NCBI GenBank assembly: GCA_949289265.1
Contig: CASENE010000056.1
Coordinates: forward strand, 1-64,000
Origin: an uncultured Bacteroides sp.
Lineage (GTDB): Bacteria > Bacteroidota > Bacteroidia > Bacteroidales > Bacteroidaceae
DNA: 64,000 nucleotides
Direction of reading: 5' to 3'
The stretch's first letter is position 1; the number at the start of each line of letters is the position of its first letter. The notes beneath the pieces are model-generated. The model saw nothing but the letters and a program-made list of their open reading frames with translations, was not told where the DNA came from and searched no databases. This document shows, piece by piece, positions 16,360 through 24,520 of this stretch. The position numbers and the translations under genes are program-made.

Positions 16360-18699
16360 TCACTCCGTCTTGATGCTCTCCACGGGATTCTCGCCAGCAA
16401 TGTGCCATGCTTTGAGGACGACGATGCCTACTATCACAGCCAGCAGCAGAAGGGCCAACCCGAGGAAATGGAGGAGACCGACGTTGACATGACCGGCAAA
16501 CTGCGTGAGCCACTCGGTGCCCACGTACCAGGCAGCCGCCGTGCCCAACACCACGCAAGGCACGGCTATCCGGAGCACCCCGCGAGAAAGGAGTCGCAGG
16601 ATGTCGGCAGACGAGGCGCCATTGACCTTGCGGATGGCTATCTCCTTGGCCCGGCGGCCGGTTTCGTCGTTGACGTAGCCGATAAGCCCCATGAGAACAA
16701 TGAACACGATGAAGAGCGAGGTGAGCAGGACGCTGTTGCGGAAGTGAGACACGCTGTGATACATGTAAGCCATCAGGTCGTCCATGGAGACGAAGGGCAG
16801 GGAAAGGTCGGGGAAGGCCTCACGGACAAAGGCATCGAGACGGCGCAGACTCTCATCGTAGGGAGCACGGAGGCGTACGGTGGTGACGTGAGGCGCAGAG
16901 CCGGCAATGAGTGCCACGGGAATGGCCGGGGCGTAGAGGCCATAGTTGCGCACATTGCGGAATACGCCCTTCACCACGTAGTCATGGCCTTTGGAACCGA
17001 AGTTGTTGAGCCGCTTGCCCACGGCGCCGTCGGTCCACTTCATCAGGCGCACCACCTCTTCGTTGACCAGCACGTCGCGGAGCTTCTGCAGGGTATCTCC
17101 CTCAATGATGTCGATGCCCATCGTGCGGGTGTAGTGTGTGTCGACATAGTTGAACTCCAACGTGGTGATACGCTTGCCGTCGTTGCCATAGAGGCCTTGT
17201 GTCCAGTATTGGCCCAAGATGCCGTTGGCCGCCTGGGTGACGCTCTCCACGTAAGGTTGGCGGCGGATGTAGTCGCACACGCTTTGGGCACGTTCGTTGT
17301 CCATCCAGCACTCGGCCTGTGCCAGCCCCTCGGTGCGGAAGCCCATGTCGGCGTTCATCAGCAGGACGTATTGCATCATCGTGACCATCAGCAGCCCCAG
17401 CACGAAGCTGACGCCAGCGAACTGCACGGCCAGCAGGCCGCGTTTCCAACCCTTCTTGCCGTCGGTATAGCGGCGGAACACCTGGGTGACAGGTATGCGG
17501 GCAAACATCCGCCCCGGCAGCACGCCAGCCAGCAGCACCAACACCGCCACCGTGACGAGCGGCACCCACAGCGTCTGCCACGTAAAGAGCGAAGCAAGCG
17601 GCGTGCCCAGCAGTTCTTCTATGCCGTCGCGGAAAAACCACAACAGGAAAGCGGACAACAGGGCGGCACAGACCACAATGACGCCCGTCTCCAGCATGAA
17701 CATGGCAAACACCTGCCCACGGCCCGCGCCGTTGCACTTGTGCACGCCCACCGCCTTGGCCCGGCGGCTAAGGGTGGCAATGGAGATGAGGATGTAGTTC
17801 ATGGCAGCCACGAAGAAGATGGCGAAGCCCAGAAAGCCCAAGATGGCCAGGCGCCGACGGGTGGAGGAGCCGTCGGTGTGGAACTGCGTCAGGGGGATGA
17901 TGCTGAACTCCGAGCGCCAGCCCTCTTCGCTGAGGGCGATGTGCCGGCCCACCACACGGTCTATCCAGGCATTCACCGCGTCCATGTCCCCGGCACGGCG
18001 CAGGCGCAGAATGCCGTAGAAGATGTCGTTGCCCTTCCAACCGGCCCCGTCCACATAGCCGCCGCCCTCGTGGAGGGTACGCACGAAGTCATAATGCCCC
18101 AGCAGGGTGTTGCTCGGCATATCGCGGAAAACGCCTCTGACGGTCAGGCGGGTCTGCTTGTCCAGCGTCAGCTCCTTGCCGATGGGGTTCTCCTCGCCAA
18201 AGACCCTGTGGGCGAAGCTCTGCGAAACAAAAGTGGCCCCCGGGCGAATCATCTCGCGCTGGTCGCCCAGCAAGACCTCGATGCCCATGGTGCGGAAGAA
18301 AGCCGTATCGGCCATGATGTAGTGCGTATCGTCCAGCAGACGGTCGCCGTAATACACCATCTGTCCGCCGAAAGTGCTGATGGTGGTGGCCGACTCTACC
18401 CACTGCGCCATCTCCTCGGCCAGGGTGGGTGCCATGACGTCGTACACCGTGGCGTCATACTGGCCTCCCTCACCGCCCAAATCGTCGCGCGGCGCGCCGC
18501 TCTCTTCGTTGTAGATAGAATAGCGCACCAGGGCCAGGCGGTCGGGCTCTGGGTAACAATGCTCGTAGTTCAGCTCGTAGGCTATCTGCGCGAAGAGCAG
18601 CACGCCCACCAGCAGGCCCAGCGTCAGCGACGCCAGCTTGATGAAGGTGGACGAACGGCCACGGCGCAGAGTTTGTATCGTATAGTATAAGTACCTCAT
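16360..18699 (-). CDS. ABC transporter permease, FtsX/MacB type (paralogue 1)
   Basis: This 779-residue protein has an N-terminal transmembrane helix (about 20-42), a large MacB-type periplasmic domain and two FtsX domains (about 280-400 and 650-770). The layout gives roughly eight transmembrane segments. Family marks are the stretch after ILISIATLSRRAKAVGVHK and the later EIAIRKVNGAS. It ends in HIAGENPVESIKTE, very like the end of paralogue 2. Such proteins couple cytoplasmic ATP hydrolysis to periplasmic mechanical work or export; the substrate is unknown. It is the last gene of permease-ATPase-permease on the minus strand, 171 bases after the ATPase, with a repeat block in between. Confidence 0.9.
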   Translation of the reverse strand: MRYLYYTIQTLRRGRSSTFIKLASLTLGLLVGVLLFAQIAYELNYEHCYPEPDRLALVRYSIYNEESGAPRDDLGGEGGQYDATVYDVMAPTLAEEMAQWVESATTISTFGGQMVYYGDRLLDDTHYIMADTAFFRTMGIEVLLGDQREMIRPGATFVSQSFAHRVFGEENPIGKELTLDKQTRLTVRGVFRDMPSNTLLGHYDFVRTLHEGGGYVDGAGWKGNDIFYGILRLRRAGDMDAVNAWIDRVVGRHIALSEEGWRSEFSIIPLTQFHTDGSSTRRRLAILGFLGFAIFFVAAMNYILISIATLSRRAKAVGVHKCNGAGRGQVFAMFMLETGVIVVCAALLSAFLLWFFRDGIEELLGTPLASLFTWQTLWVPLVTVAVLVLLAGVLPGRMFARIPVTQVFRRYTDGKKGWKRGLLAVQFAGVSFVLGLLMVTMMQYVLLMNADMGFRTEGLAQAECWMDNERAQSVCDYIRRQPYVESVTQAANGILGQYWTQGLYGNDGKRITTLEFNYVDTHYTRTMGIDIIEGDTLQKLRDVLVNEEVVRLMKWTDGAVGKRLNNFGSKGHDYVVKGVFRNVRNYGLYAPAIPVALIAGSAPHVTTVRLRAPYDESLRRLDAFVREAFPDLSLPFVSMDDLMAYMYHSVSHFRNSVLLTSLFIVFIVLMGLIGYVNDETGRRAKEIAIRKVNGASSADILRLLSRGVLRIAVPCVVLGTAAAWYVGTEWLTQFAGHVNVGLLHFLGLALLLLAVIVGIVVLKAWHIAGENPVESIKTE

Positions 18700-18875
18700 T
18701 TGAATGAAGAATTAAGAATGAAGAATGAAGAATTGCGTTTCACAACCATGATGAATGAAGAATTAAGAATGAAGAATGAAGAATTACATTTCACGTCCAT
18801 GATGAATGAAGCTGAAGCATCGTCCGCACACGCGGCAAATTCTTCATTCTTCATTCATCGTTCTTCATTATCACA
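18700..18875. repeat. 51-bp direct repeat with inverted partner
   Basis: Two 51-bp copies (18700-18750, 18751-18801) and a partial third contain ATGAATGAAGAATTAAGAAT and a TTTCAC-CCATG end. The block 18838-18870 contains the inverted form (AATTCTTCATTCTTCATTC), so the RNA can fold into a long stem. It occupies the whole gap between the ATPase and the downstream permease and slightly overlaps the ATPase end. GAATGAAGAATT-type repeats are familiar in Bacteroides intergenic DNA. Because 51 is a multiple of 3, a plus-strand frame gives a repeated peptide; this is not taken as a gene. Confidence 0.8.
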
Positions 18876-19551
18876 AGTCGTTCTTCGTGTTGGCCACGAT
18901 GCTGCCGTCGAACAGGTGCACCGTGCGGTAAGCGAAGGAGGCGTCGTGCTGCGAGTGCGTCACCATGACGATGGTCGTGCCCTCCTTGTTCAGTTCGGTC
19001 AGGAGGTTCATCACCTCGGCGCCGTTCTTCGAGTCGAGGTTGCCCGTAGGCTCGTCGGCCAGGATGAGCTTGGGGTTGGTGACGACGGCGCGGGCGATGG
19101 CCACGCGCTGCTGCTGACCGCCCGAGAGTTGCTGGGGGAAGTGCTTGGCGCGGTGGCCGATGTTCATGCGGCGCAGGATGGCGTTCACCCTCTCCTTGCG
19201 TTCGGCCGCCTTGATGCCGAGGTAGGTCAGCGGCAGCTCGACGTTCTCGAAGACGTTGAGCTCGTCTATCAGGTTGAAGCTCTGGAAGACAAAGCCCAGC
19301 TTGCCCTTGCGGACGCGGGTGCGCTCCTTCTCCTTCAGCCCGGCCACCTCTTGGCCCAGGAGGCGGTAACTGCCCTCGGTGGGATTGTCCAGCAGGCCCA
19401 ATATATTTAACAAGGTGGACTTGCCACAGCCCGACGGGCCCATGATGGCTACGAATTCGCCTTCCTTCACTTCCAGGTTGACGTGGTTCAAGGCTACGGT
19501 CTCTACTTCCGACGTGCGGAATACTTTGCTGATGTCGTTGATCTGTATCAT
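18871..19551 (-). CDS. ABC transporter ATP-binding protein (MacB/LolD type)
   Basis: This 226-residue nucleotide-binding subunit has Walker A GPSGCGKS at 38-45, the signature [14 protein letters not shown], and Walker B followed by [12 protein letters not shown]. The length and NLDSKNG stretch fit the LolD/MacB/FtsE class that pairs with FtsX-like permeases. The start at 19551 was chosen because [15 protein letters not shown] is the usual N-terminus of this class; an upstream in-frame ATG at 19626 lies inside the repeat array. It sits between the two permease genes and presumably serves both. Confidence 0.95.
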   Translation of the reverse strand: MIQINDISKVFRTSEVETVALNHVNLEVKEGEFVAIMGPSGCGKSTLLNILGLLDNPTEGSYRLLGQEVAGLKEKERTRVRKGKLGFVFQSFNLIDELNVFENVELPLTYLGIKAAERKERVNAILRRMNIGHRAKHFPQQLSGGQQQRVAIARAVVTNPKLILADEPTGNLDSKNGAEVMNLLTELNKEGTTIVMVTHSQHDASFAYRTVHLFDGSIVANTKNDL

Positions 19552-19604
19552 GATAAGTATGTATTGGTTATTAATAATGTTATTGATTGATAAAGTTCCA
19601 CTGC

Positions 19605-19692
19605 CTATGAAACGGTGTTTCACCACCTATGAAACATTGTTTCACCACCGATAAAACATTGTTTCACCGCCTATGAAACAAAGTTCTTCCAC
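19605..19692. repeat. Tandem dyad array, family 5, inside the ABC operon
   Basis: Four 22-bp units start at 19605, 19627, 19649 and 19671. The core is the dyad GAAACATTGTTTC. The array begins 6 bases past the upstream permease stop (19699) and lies 54 bases before the ATPase start. It would be present in the polycistronic mRNA. Confidence 0.85.
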
Positions 19693-19698
19693 AAGGCA

Positions 19699-22026
19699 TC
19701 ATTCGCTCTTCAGGCTGATGACGGGATTCTCGTTGGCAATGTGCCACGTACGCCACAAGACGCAGCCCAGGATGACCAGCAGGTTGACGATGGCCACGAG
19801 CACATACACCGCCCAACCGGCCGAGACGCGGGCGGAGAACATCTCCATCCACAGCCCGTTGACGTAGGCCGCCGCACACACGCCGACCGCTACCGCCGGC
19901 ACGGCCACCCAGAGGATGTCGCGGCCCAGCAATTCAAGAATGCCCGACGCCTCGGCGCCGTTGACCTTGCGGATGGCTATCTCCTTGGAGCGTCTTTGCA
20001 CCTCGTCGGCCGTGTAGCCCAGCAGGCCCATCAGCATCACTAAGAACATGACCAAGGCGGCCACCATCATGGCGTTGCGCAGGACGCGGACGGGGTTGTA
20101 AAGACGGTCGGCTTCGCTCTGCATGGAGTAAATGTCAATGGTCTTATCTGGATAGGCATTGACGGTGGTCTGCTGTAGTTTCAGCAGGTTGTCGCCGAAG
20201 GGTTCCTTCAGCTTGAAGAACAGGTTGCCGCCGAAACTCGTTTTGGCGAAGCCGATGTAGGGTGCAGGCTGCTCGTAGAAACCGCCCATCTGGAAGTCCT
20301 TCAATAAGCCGACCACCTTGACGTTCACTCCCATGGTGTTCACCATGCACCCCACCACGTCGTCACCCCAGTGCATCATGCGGGCCAGCGTCTCGTTCAC
20401 AACCACCTCGTCATACCAATGCTCCAGCCCTTCCAAGCGGGGCATACGGCCTTTCAAAAGGGTCATGCCCATGAAGTCGGCGTAGTTCGGACGGATTTGG
20501 TCGAAGCGGGCGGAGAAGAGCGAATTGCCGCCCTCGTCATTTATCATCGTGCCGCTATAACCCATCAAGGGGTCGCCGCCGGCCGTCACATCCTCCACAT
20601 AGGGCAGGGAGCGGAAGAAGTGTTCGGCACCCTCGCTCTCCTCGGCTGTTGCGAAAGGAATATAGCCCGTTGCCACGCGCTCCGTGCTGAACCCCATGTC
20701 TTTGTTGGTCACATAATCATACTGTACCGTCACCATCCACATCACCCCGCAGATGAAGGCCACCCCAGCAAATTGCACGAACAGCAGCGGGCGTTTCCAC
20801 CCCTTCTTGCCCTCGGTATAGCGGCGGAACACCTGCGTGACGGGTATCCTTGCAAACAGTTGCCCCGGCAGCACGCCGCCTATCAGGAAGAGCAGCAGTA
20901 CCGTCCCGACAGGCACCCAAAGGCGGTTGCCCGTAAAGAGATTGGCCAGCCGTGTGGCAGCCGTGTCCTCCACAAAGTCCTGGAAGGCAAAGAGCAGGAA
21001 TACCATAACCACCAAGGCCAGACCGATGATGAGAGCCGTCTCTGCCAGAAACATCCCGAAGATACCTGCGCTGCTGGCCCCGCTGCACTTCTGCACGCCC
21101 ACGGCCTTGGCCCGCCGCGACAGGGAGGAGATGGAGATGAGCGCATAATTCAACGCGGCGATGAAGAGGATGGCAAAGCCCATCACCGTGAGGATGACCG
21201 CAGAACGCTTCATGTCCTCATATCCCCGGTACGTGTCGCGCAGCGGGGCAATCTTCGCGGTATAGCCATACACCTTCTTGTCTTCCGACGGACGGTATTT
21301 ATCCACCATCGCCCCCAAGCGACTGTTCAGCGCCTCGGCATCCACACCCGGCTTCAGGCGGATGTATTGCGGATAGGAGTCTCCCCCGTTCCACGAATAG
21401 TTGGTCACCTCGGCCGCCCACGACGGAGGCAGGGAGATGACGGCATCGGCCTTCACTGTGGTATTGTCCGGGATGTCGGCATAGGTGCCGCGCACGGTCA
21501 GGTCGCGCTGGTAGTTGTAGCTGATGACCTTGCCGATGGGGTCATCCCCACCGAACATCCGCTGCGCCAAGGTCTCGCAGAGGTAGATGACGTTGGGTTG
21601 CTGCAAGTCCTGCACGGGATTGCCTGTCAGCACCTCGATGCCCATCGTGCGGAAGAAGAGGGAGTCGGCACAAATCTTCGGCTCGTCAAAACGGGTATTG
21701 CCATAGTAGAGCGGGTCGAAGGCCATCCATCGGCTGGTGCAGGTGGCCGACTCCACTTGCTCGGGAAAGCTCTCCAAGATGGCGCCCGCCAGAGGGCCGC
21801 TGTTCTGCTGCTGCCAGTCTAACTGCTCGCCATTGACGGTGAACTGGCTCCACACCTGGTACAGGCGGTCGTAGTCCTTGAAACACGTATCGTAACTCTG
21901 CTCGAACGCCACGCGGGCAAAGAGCAGGATGCTCATCGTCAGTCCCAAGCCGAGGGAGACGACCTTCAACAGATTGCTCCCCTTCGAGTGGAGCAGGGTC
22001 CGGATGATGTAATGGAATGATTGCAT
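19699..22026 (-). CDS. ABC transporter permease, FtsX/MacB type (paralogue 2)
   Basis: This 775-residue paralogue of the permease at 16360-18699 has the same layout: an N-terminal helix, a MacB-type periplasmic domain, and two FtsX domains with ALISISSLSRRAKAVGVQK and KEIAIRKVNGAEA. It ends HIANENPVISLKSE. Two full-length, non-identical permeases with one ATPase suggest a heterodimeric exporter. Its start is MQSFHYIIRTLLHSKGSNLL, typical of the family. No exact -7 element was seen upstream; the nearest upstream structure is the palindromic pair at 22130-22179. No membrane-fusion protein or two-component regulator is adjacent. Confidence 0.9.
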   Translation of the reverse strand: MQSFHYIIRTLLHSKGSNLLKVVSLGLGLTMSILLFARVAFEQSYDTCFKDYDRLYQVWSQFTVNGEQLDWQQQNSGPLAGAILESFPEQVESATCTSRWMAFDPLYYGNTRFDEPKICADSLFFRTMGIEVLTGNPVQDLQQPNVIYLCETLAQRMFGGDDPIGKVISYNYQRDLTVRGTYADIPDNTTVKADAVISLPPSWAAEVTNYSWNGGDSYPQYIRLKPGVDAEALNSRLGAMVDKYRPSEDKKVYGYTAKIAPLRDTYRGYEDMKRSAVILTVMGFAILFIAALNYALISISSLSRRAKAVGVQKCSGASSAGIFGMFLAETALIIGLALVVMVFLLFAFQDFVEDTAATRLANLFTGNRLWVPVGTVLLLFLIGGVLPGQLFARIPVTQVFRRYTEGKKGWKRPLLFVQFAGVAFICGVMWMVTVQYDYVTNKDMGFSTERVATGYIPFATAEESEGAEHFFRSLPYVEDVTAGGDPLMGYSGTMINDEGGNSLFSARFDQIRPNYADFMGMTLLKGRMPRLEGLEHWYDEVVVNETLARMMHWGDDVVGCMVNTMGVNVKVVGLLKDFQMGGFYEQPAPYIGFAKTSFGGNLFFKLKEPFGDNLLKLQQTTVNAYPDKTIDIYSMQSEADRLYNPVRVLRNAMMVAALVMFLVMLMGLLGYTADEVQRRSKEIAIRKVNGAEASGILELLGRDILWVAVPAVAVGVCAAAYVNGLWMEMFSARVSAGWAVYVLVAIVNLLVILGCVLWRTWHIANENPVISLKSE

Positions 22027-22129
22027 ATCGTTTGTTTTCTAATAGTTTTCCTGCATATTCCCATGCCAAAACCGTGCCAAAACAGCTATCCATCAGATAC
22101 ACAGCGAACAAGGGAATACAGCACTAAGA

Positions 22130-22179
22130 GCGGAGTGTCTAATAATTAGACAGTAGTGTCCAATAATTAGACACTCCGC
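22130..22179. repeat. Two-unit dyad array, family 6, within a larger hairpin
   Basis: Two 18-bp near-identical sequences start 21 bp apart (22135-22152 and 22156-22173). Each is a near-perfect palindrome, TGTCTAAT-A-ATTAGACA, with one T-to-C change in the second. The pair sits inside a larger inverted repeat, GCGGAGTGTCTAA (22130-22142) with TTAGACACTCCGC (22167-22179). It lies 100 bases past the epimerase-like gene and 104 bases before the permease. It could be a terminator, an operator or a short member of the array class. Confidence 0.8.
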
Positions 22180-22278
22180 CTCCCCCACCCTCCTTCCGGC
22201 AACGTGCAAAAAAAGGGAGAGAACCCACGTCCCCTCCCACTCTATACATTATATTACAGTCCGGCAACTGCCGCGCAA

Positions 22279-23361
22279 TCATTCCAGCAAAGCCCCCACC
22301 ACGCGCTCGGCGGCACGTCCGTCCCAACGCTCGGGCAGGGTGGCATGCTTCCATTCGCCCCGCATCAGCCGCCCCAACGATTGCGACAGAGCCTCCGCAT
22401 CCTCGCCAACCAGTTCGGCCGTCCCCGTGCGCCACACCTCCGGATGCTCGGCATAGCGGTTGAGCAAGAGCGTAGGCGTCCCGCAGAAAGTGGCTTCTTC
22501 GGCGATATTGCCAGAATCAGTCACGATGCCCAGTGCCTGATTGATGAGGAAACCGAAGTGCAGGTAGCTCTGGGGCGGCAGCAAGTGGAGCCCCGGCGCG
22601 TGCAGGTGCAACGAACGTACCGCCTCCTCGGCATACGGATGCAAGGGCGCCACCACGGGCACGTCGTCGCCGACCCGGCTGAGAAGAGACTGTAAAAGCC
22701 CCTGCAGGACGGTGCGCTTCTGCAACAAATCGCGGCGGTTGAGAGTGAGCAGCAGGTAACGCCCCTTGCGCAGCCCCAACGTATCGAACCACACGGGTTG
22801 CAGCAGTCGGTGGCGGTTGTAGCGTATGGTGTCTATCAGGACATTGCCCACCACGATGGTATTGCCCGACAGGCCCTCGGCATTCAGGTTGGCATTGGCG
22901 CCGATGGAGGCGGCAAACAGCGTGTCGGCAATGGCGTCGATGATGGTGCGGTTCACCTCGCGAGACTCGTTCATGTCGAACGAACGGGTGCCGGCAATGA
23001 CGTGCGCCACCTTCAGCGCCCGCTTCTTGGCCACCACCGAGCAGGCCATGGCCGCCGTACTGTCGTCCACCACCAGCACCACGTCGGCCGGATGGGCGTC
23101 CAGCTCCCGCTCGAAGGCCAGCATCACCCCGGCCGCCACCGCCGACTGTCCCTGTGCTTCCACCCCCAGGTATCCGTCGGGCGCGGGCATGGCCAGGTCG
23201 GAGAACAGCGACGGCTCGATGGAGGCGTCGTCGCGGGCGCCGGCATAGACGACGCGGTATGAAATACTCTTTCCCGCCTGACGGGCAGCGTCGATGGCGC
23301 GGCAGATGGGAGCTATCTTCATGAAATTGGGCCTTGCGGCCGAAAGGATGGTTATCTTCAT
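22279..23361 (-). CDS. UDP-N-acetylglucosamine 2-epimerase-like protein (WecB family, variant active site)
   Basis: This 360-residue protein has the two-domain GT-B fold and length of non-hydrolysing UDP-GlcNAc 2-epimerases. Recognisable parts are RPNFMKIAPI near the N-terminus, the VVDD segment (Asp99/100), EVNRT (135-139), APLHPY, and TDSGNIAEEA (281-290). Two positions deviate from the family: HVEAGLRS is HVIAG here (Ile122), and the HRREN histidine is Asn208 in TLNRRD. Both correspond to residues I recall as required in E. coli WecB (Glu117, His213). It may have a changed reaction. It is divergent from the TRIC channel gene. Confidence 0.8.
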   Translation of the reverse strand: MKITILSAARPNFMKIAPICRAIDAARQAGKSISYRVVYAGARDDASIEPSLFSDLAMPAPDGYLGVEAQGQSAVAAGVMLAFERELDAHPADVVLVVDDSTAAMACSVVAKKRALKVAHVIAGTRSFDMNESREVNRTIIDAIADTLFAASIGANANLNAEGLSGNTIVVGNVLIDTIRYNRHRLLQPVWFDTLGLRKGRYLLLTLNRRDLLQKRTVLQGLLQSLLSRVGDDVPVVAPLHPYAEEAVRSLHLHAPGLHLLPPQSYLHFGFLINQALGIVTDSGNIAEEATFCGTPTLLLNRYAEHPEVWRTGTAELVGEDAEALSQSLGRLMRGEWKHATLPERWDGRAAERVVGALLE

Positions 23362-23393
23362 CGTCAGTAGGATATATGCAAATTATCTACGCG

Positions 23394-23401
23394 CAAAAGT
23401 A
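23394..23401 (-). promoter_or_regulatory. -7 element (TACTTTTG) for the epimerase-like gene
   Basis: Exact TAnnTTTG match on the minus strand, 32 bases upstream of the start at 23361. Confidence 0.7.
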
Positions 23402-23444
23402 CGGTTTTTGCCGGAAAATTCGTTCCTTTGCCACCCGAATTTTT

Positions 23445-23452
23445 AAAGGAGG
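23445..23452 (+). promoter_or_regulatory. Strong Shine-Dalgarno (AAAGGAGG) of the TRIC gene
   Basis: A near-perfect anti-16S complement lies 8 bases before the ATG at 23461. Such strong sites are uncommon in Bacteroidales, whose leaders are usually A-rich and SD-poor. It fixes the start at 23461 rather than the upstream ATG at 23428. A near -7 match, TTCCTTTG, lies at 23423-23430. Confidence 0.75.
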
Positions 23453-23460
23453 AAACAGTT

Positions 23461-24093
23461 ATGCCTACATTTGTCCAGATACTCGATTTCATCGGCACGT
23501 TCGCCTTTGCCATCAGCGGCATCCGCCTGGCATCGGCCAAGCACTTCGACTGGTTCGGCGCCTACGTGTGCGGCTTTGCCGTGGCCGTGGGAGGCGGCAC
23601 CATCCGCGACGTGCTGCTGGACGTGACGCCCGTGTGGATGACCAACCCCGTCTACCTGCTCTGCACGGCCCTGGCGCTCGTCTGGGTCATCGCCTTCGGG
23701 AAGCACCTCATCCACCTGAACAACAGTCTGTTTACGTTCGACGCCATCGGCCTGGCCCTGTTCACCGTAGTGGGCTGCGAAAAGGCCCTGACGCTGGGTT
23801 TCCCCTGGTGGGTGGCCATCATCATGGGCAGCATAACGGGCGCGGCGGGGGGCGTCATCCGCGACGTGCTCATCAACGAGACGCCCTTGATTTTCCGCAA
23901 GGAGATATACGCCCTGGCTTGCGTGGCCGGCGGGCTGGCGTATTGGGCGTGCCACGTCTGCGGGGCGGAGCCGGTGGTCTGCCAAGTGACGGGCGGCGTC
24001 ACGGTGTTCTTGGCGCGCGTCCTGGCCGTGCGGTTCAACATCTGCCTGCCCATCCTGTCGGGCCACGAAGAGGAGGAGAAGGACGGGAAGTGA
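23461..24093 (+). CDS. Trimeric intracellular cation (TRIC) channel family protein
   Basis: This 210-residue inner-membrane protein has about seven hydrophobic segments. The two inverted repeats characteristic of bacterial TRIC (formerly UPF0126/YicG) are clear: GGGTIRD at 44-50 and GGVIRD at 130-135, each in a Gly-rich helix break. Homologues form trimeric K+/Na+-permeable channels; the physiological role in bacteria is poorly known. It is a single gene, divergent from the epimerase-like gene and convergent with the M16 peptidase gene, with a long composite repeat array in the 3' spacer. Confidence 0.9.
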   Translation: MPTFVQILDFIGTFAFAISGIRLASAKHFDWFGAYVCGFAVAVGGGTIRDVLLDVTPVWMTNPVYLLCTALALVWVIAFGKHLIHLNNSLFTFDAIGLALFTVVGCEKALTLGFPWWVAIIMGSITGAAGGVIRDVLINETPLIFRKEIYALACVAGGLAYWACHVCGAEPVVCQVTGGVTVFLARVLAVRFNICLPILSGHEEEEKDGK

Positions 24094-24203
24094 CCCCGTC
24101 CTGCCCGCCCCGGCGGCCCGGACGCTCTTCCGGGCCCGCCTCATTCCCATTCCATTTGCCATCCGTGGGGGAACGGCCATCGGCTTATCCCGCCTGAGCT
24201 GTC

Positions 24204-24390
24204 GTCCCATGGGGGATGACCCGCCGTGTCATGGGGGAATCATCGTACATGATTCCCTAAATCATCGTACATGATTCCATAAATCATCGTACATGATTCC
24301 TAAAATCATCCTGGATGATTTCCAGACAATCCGGCGGCCGATCCGGGATGAGTCGGCGACTGACGTCGGATGAGTCGGCGACCGATGCGG
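24204..24390. repeat. Composite 22-bp tandem dyad array, family 7
   Basis: About eight units keep a 22-bp register while the core changes. Units at 24204 and 24226 share CATGGGGGA. Four units at 24238, 24260, 24282 and 24304 carry the dyad AATCAT-CGTAC-ATGATT (the last with CTGG in the centre). Two units at 24347 and 24369 share GATGAGTCGGCGACNGA. One slip to 21 bp occurs before 24347. It is the longest array in the window. Confidence 0.85.
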
Positions 24391-24412
24391 GACGGGTGGC
24401 GCATGGGGCATG

Positions 24413-24471
24413 AAAAAGGTTCGCCGGCAGGACGGCAGGCCTGCGGGGGCCTGGGGTCTTGCCGGCGAACC
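24413..24471 (-). terminator. Rho-independent terminator of the M16 peptidase gene
   Basis: A perfect 12-bp stem (GGTTCGCCGGCA at 24418-24429, TGCCGGCGAACC at 24460-24471) is followed on the minus strand by five U residues (24413-24417). It lies about 50 bases past the stop at 24521. Confidence 0.85.
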
Positions 24472-24520
24472 GGTCATACGCGCGTCGGAGGGACGGGAGG
24501 ACCGCCGCGACGGGCGGGGG

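Larger units (their letters stand above)
24094..24520. other. Convergent spacer between the TRIC and M16 genes
   Basis: This 427-base spacer holds a 7-bp hairpin just past the TRIC stop (24116-24135, no U-tract), the long composite 22-bp array (24204-24390), and the terminator of the M16 gene (24413-24471). No gene was seen. Confidence 0.75.

Noticed and set aside
16402-18690. A 762-codon plus-strand frame antisense to the ABC permease
   Set aside because: The opposite strand encodes a complete FtsX-type permease. The frame's product is His/Gln/Ala-rich low complexity typical of antisense shadows.
18700-19410. A plus-strand frame encoding a repeated NEELRMKNEEL peptide
   Set aside because: It starts at a TTG within a 51-bp intergenic repeat and continues antisense to the ABC ATPase gene. 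The peptide repeat follows from the repeat length being divisible by three.
23423-23430. -7 element for the TRIC gene
   Set aside because: TTCCTTTG differs from TAnnTTTG at the second base. It is mentioned with the ribosome-binding site but not called as a promoter.
24204-24390. CRISPR array
   Set aside because: Units repeat every 22 bp without unique spacers of 30 bp or so, and no cas gene is in the window. The same reasoning applies to the other arrays.
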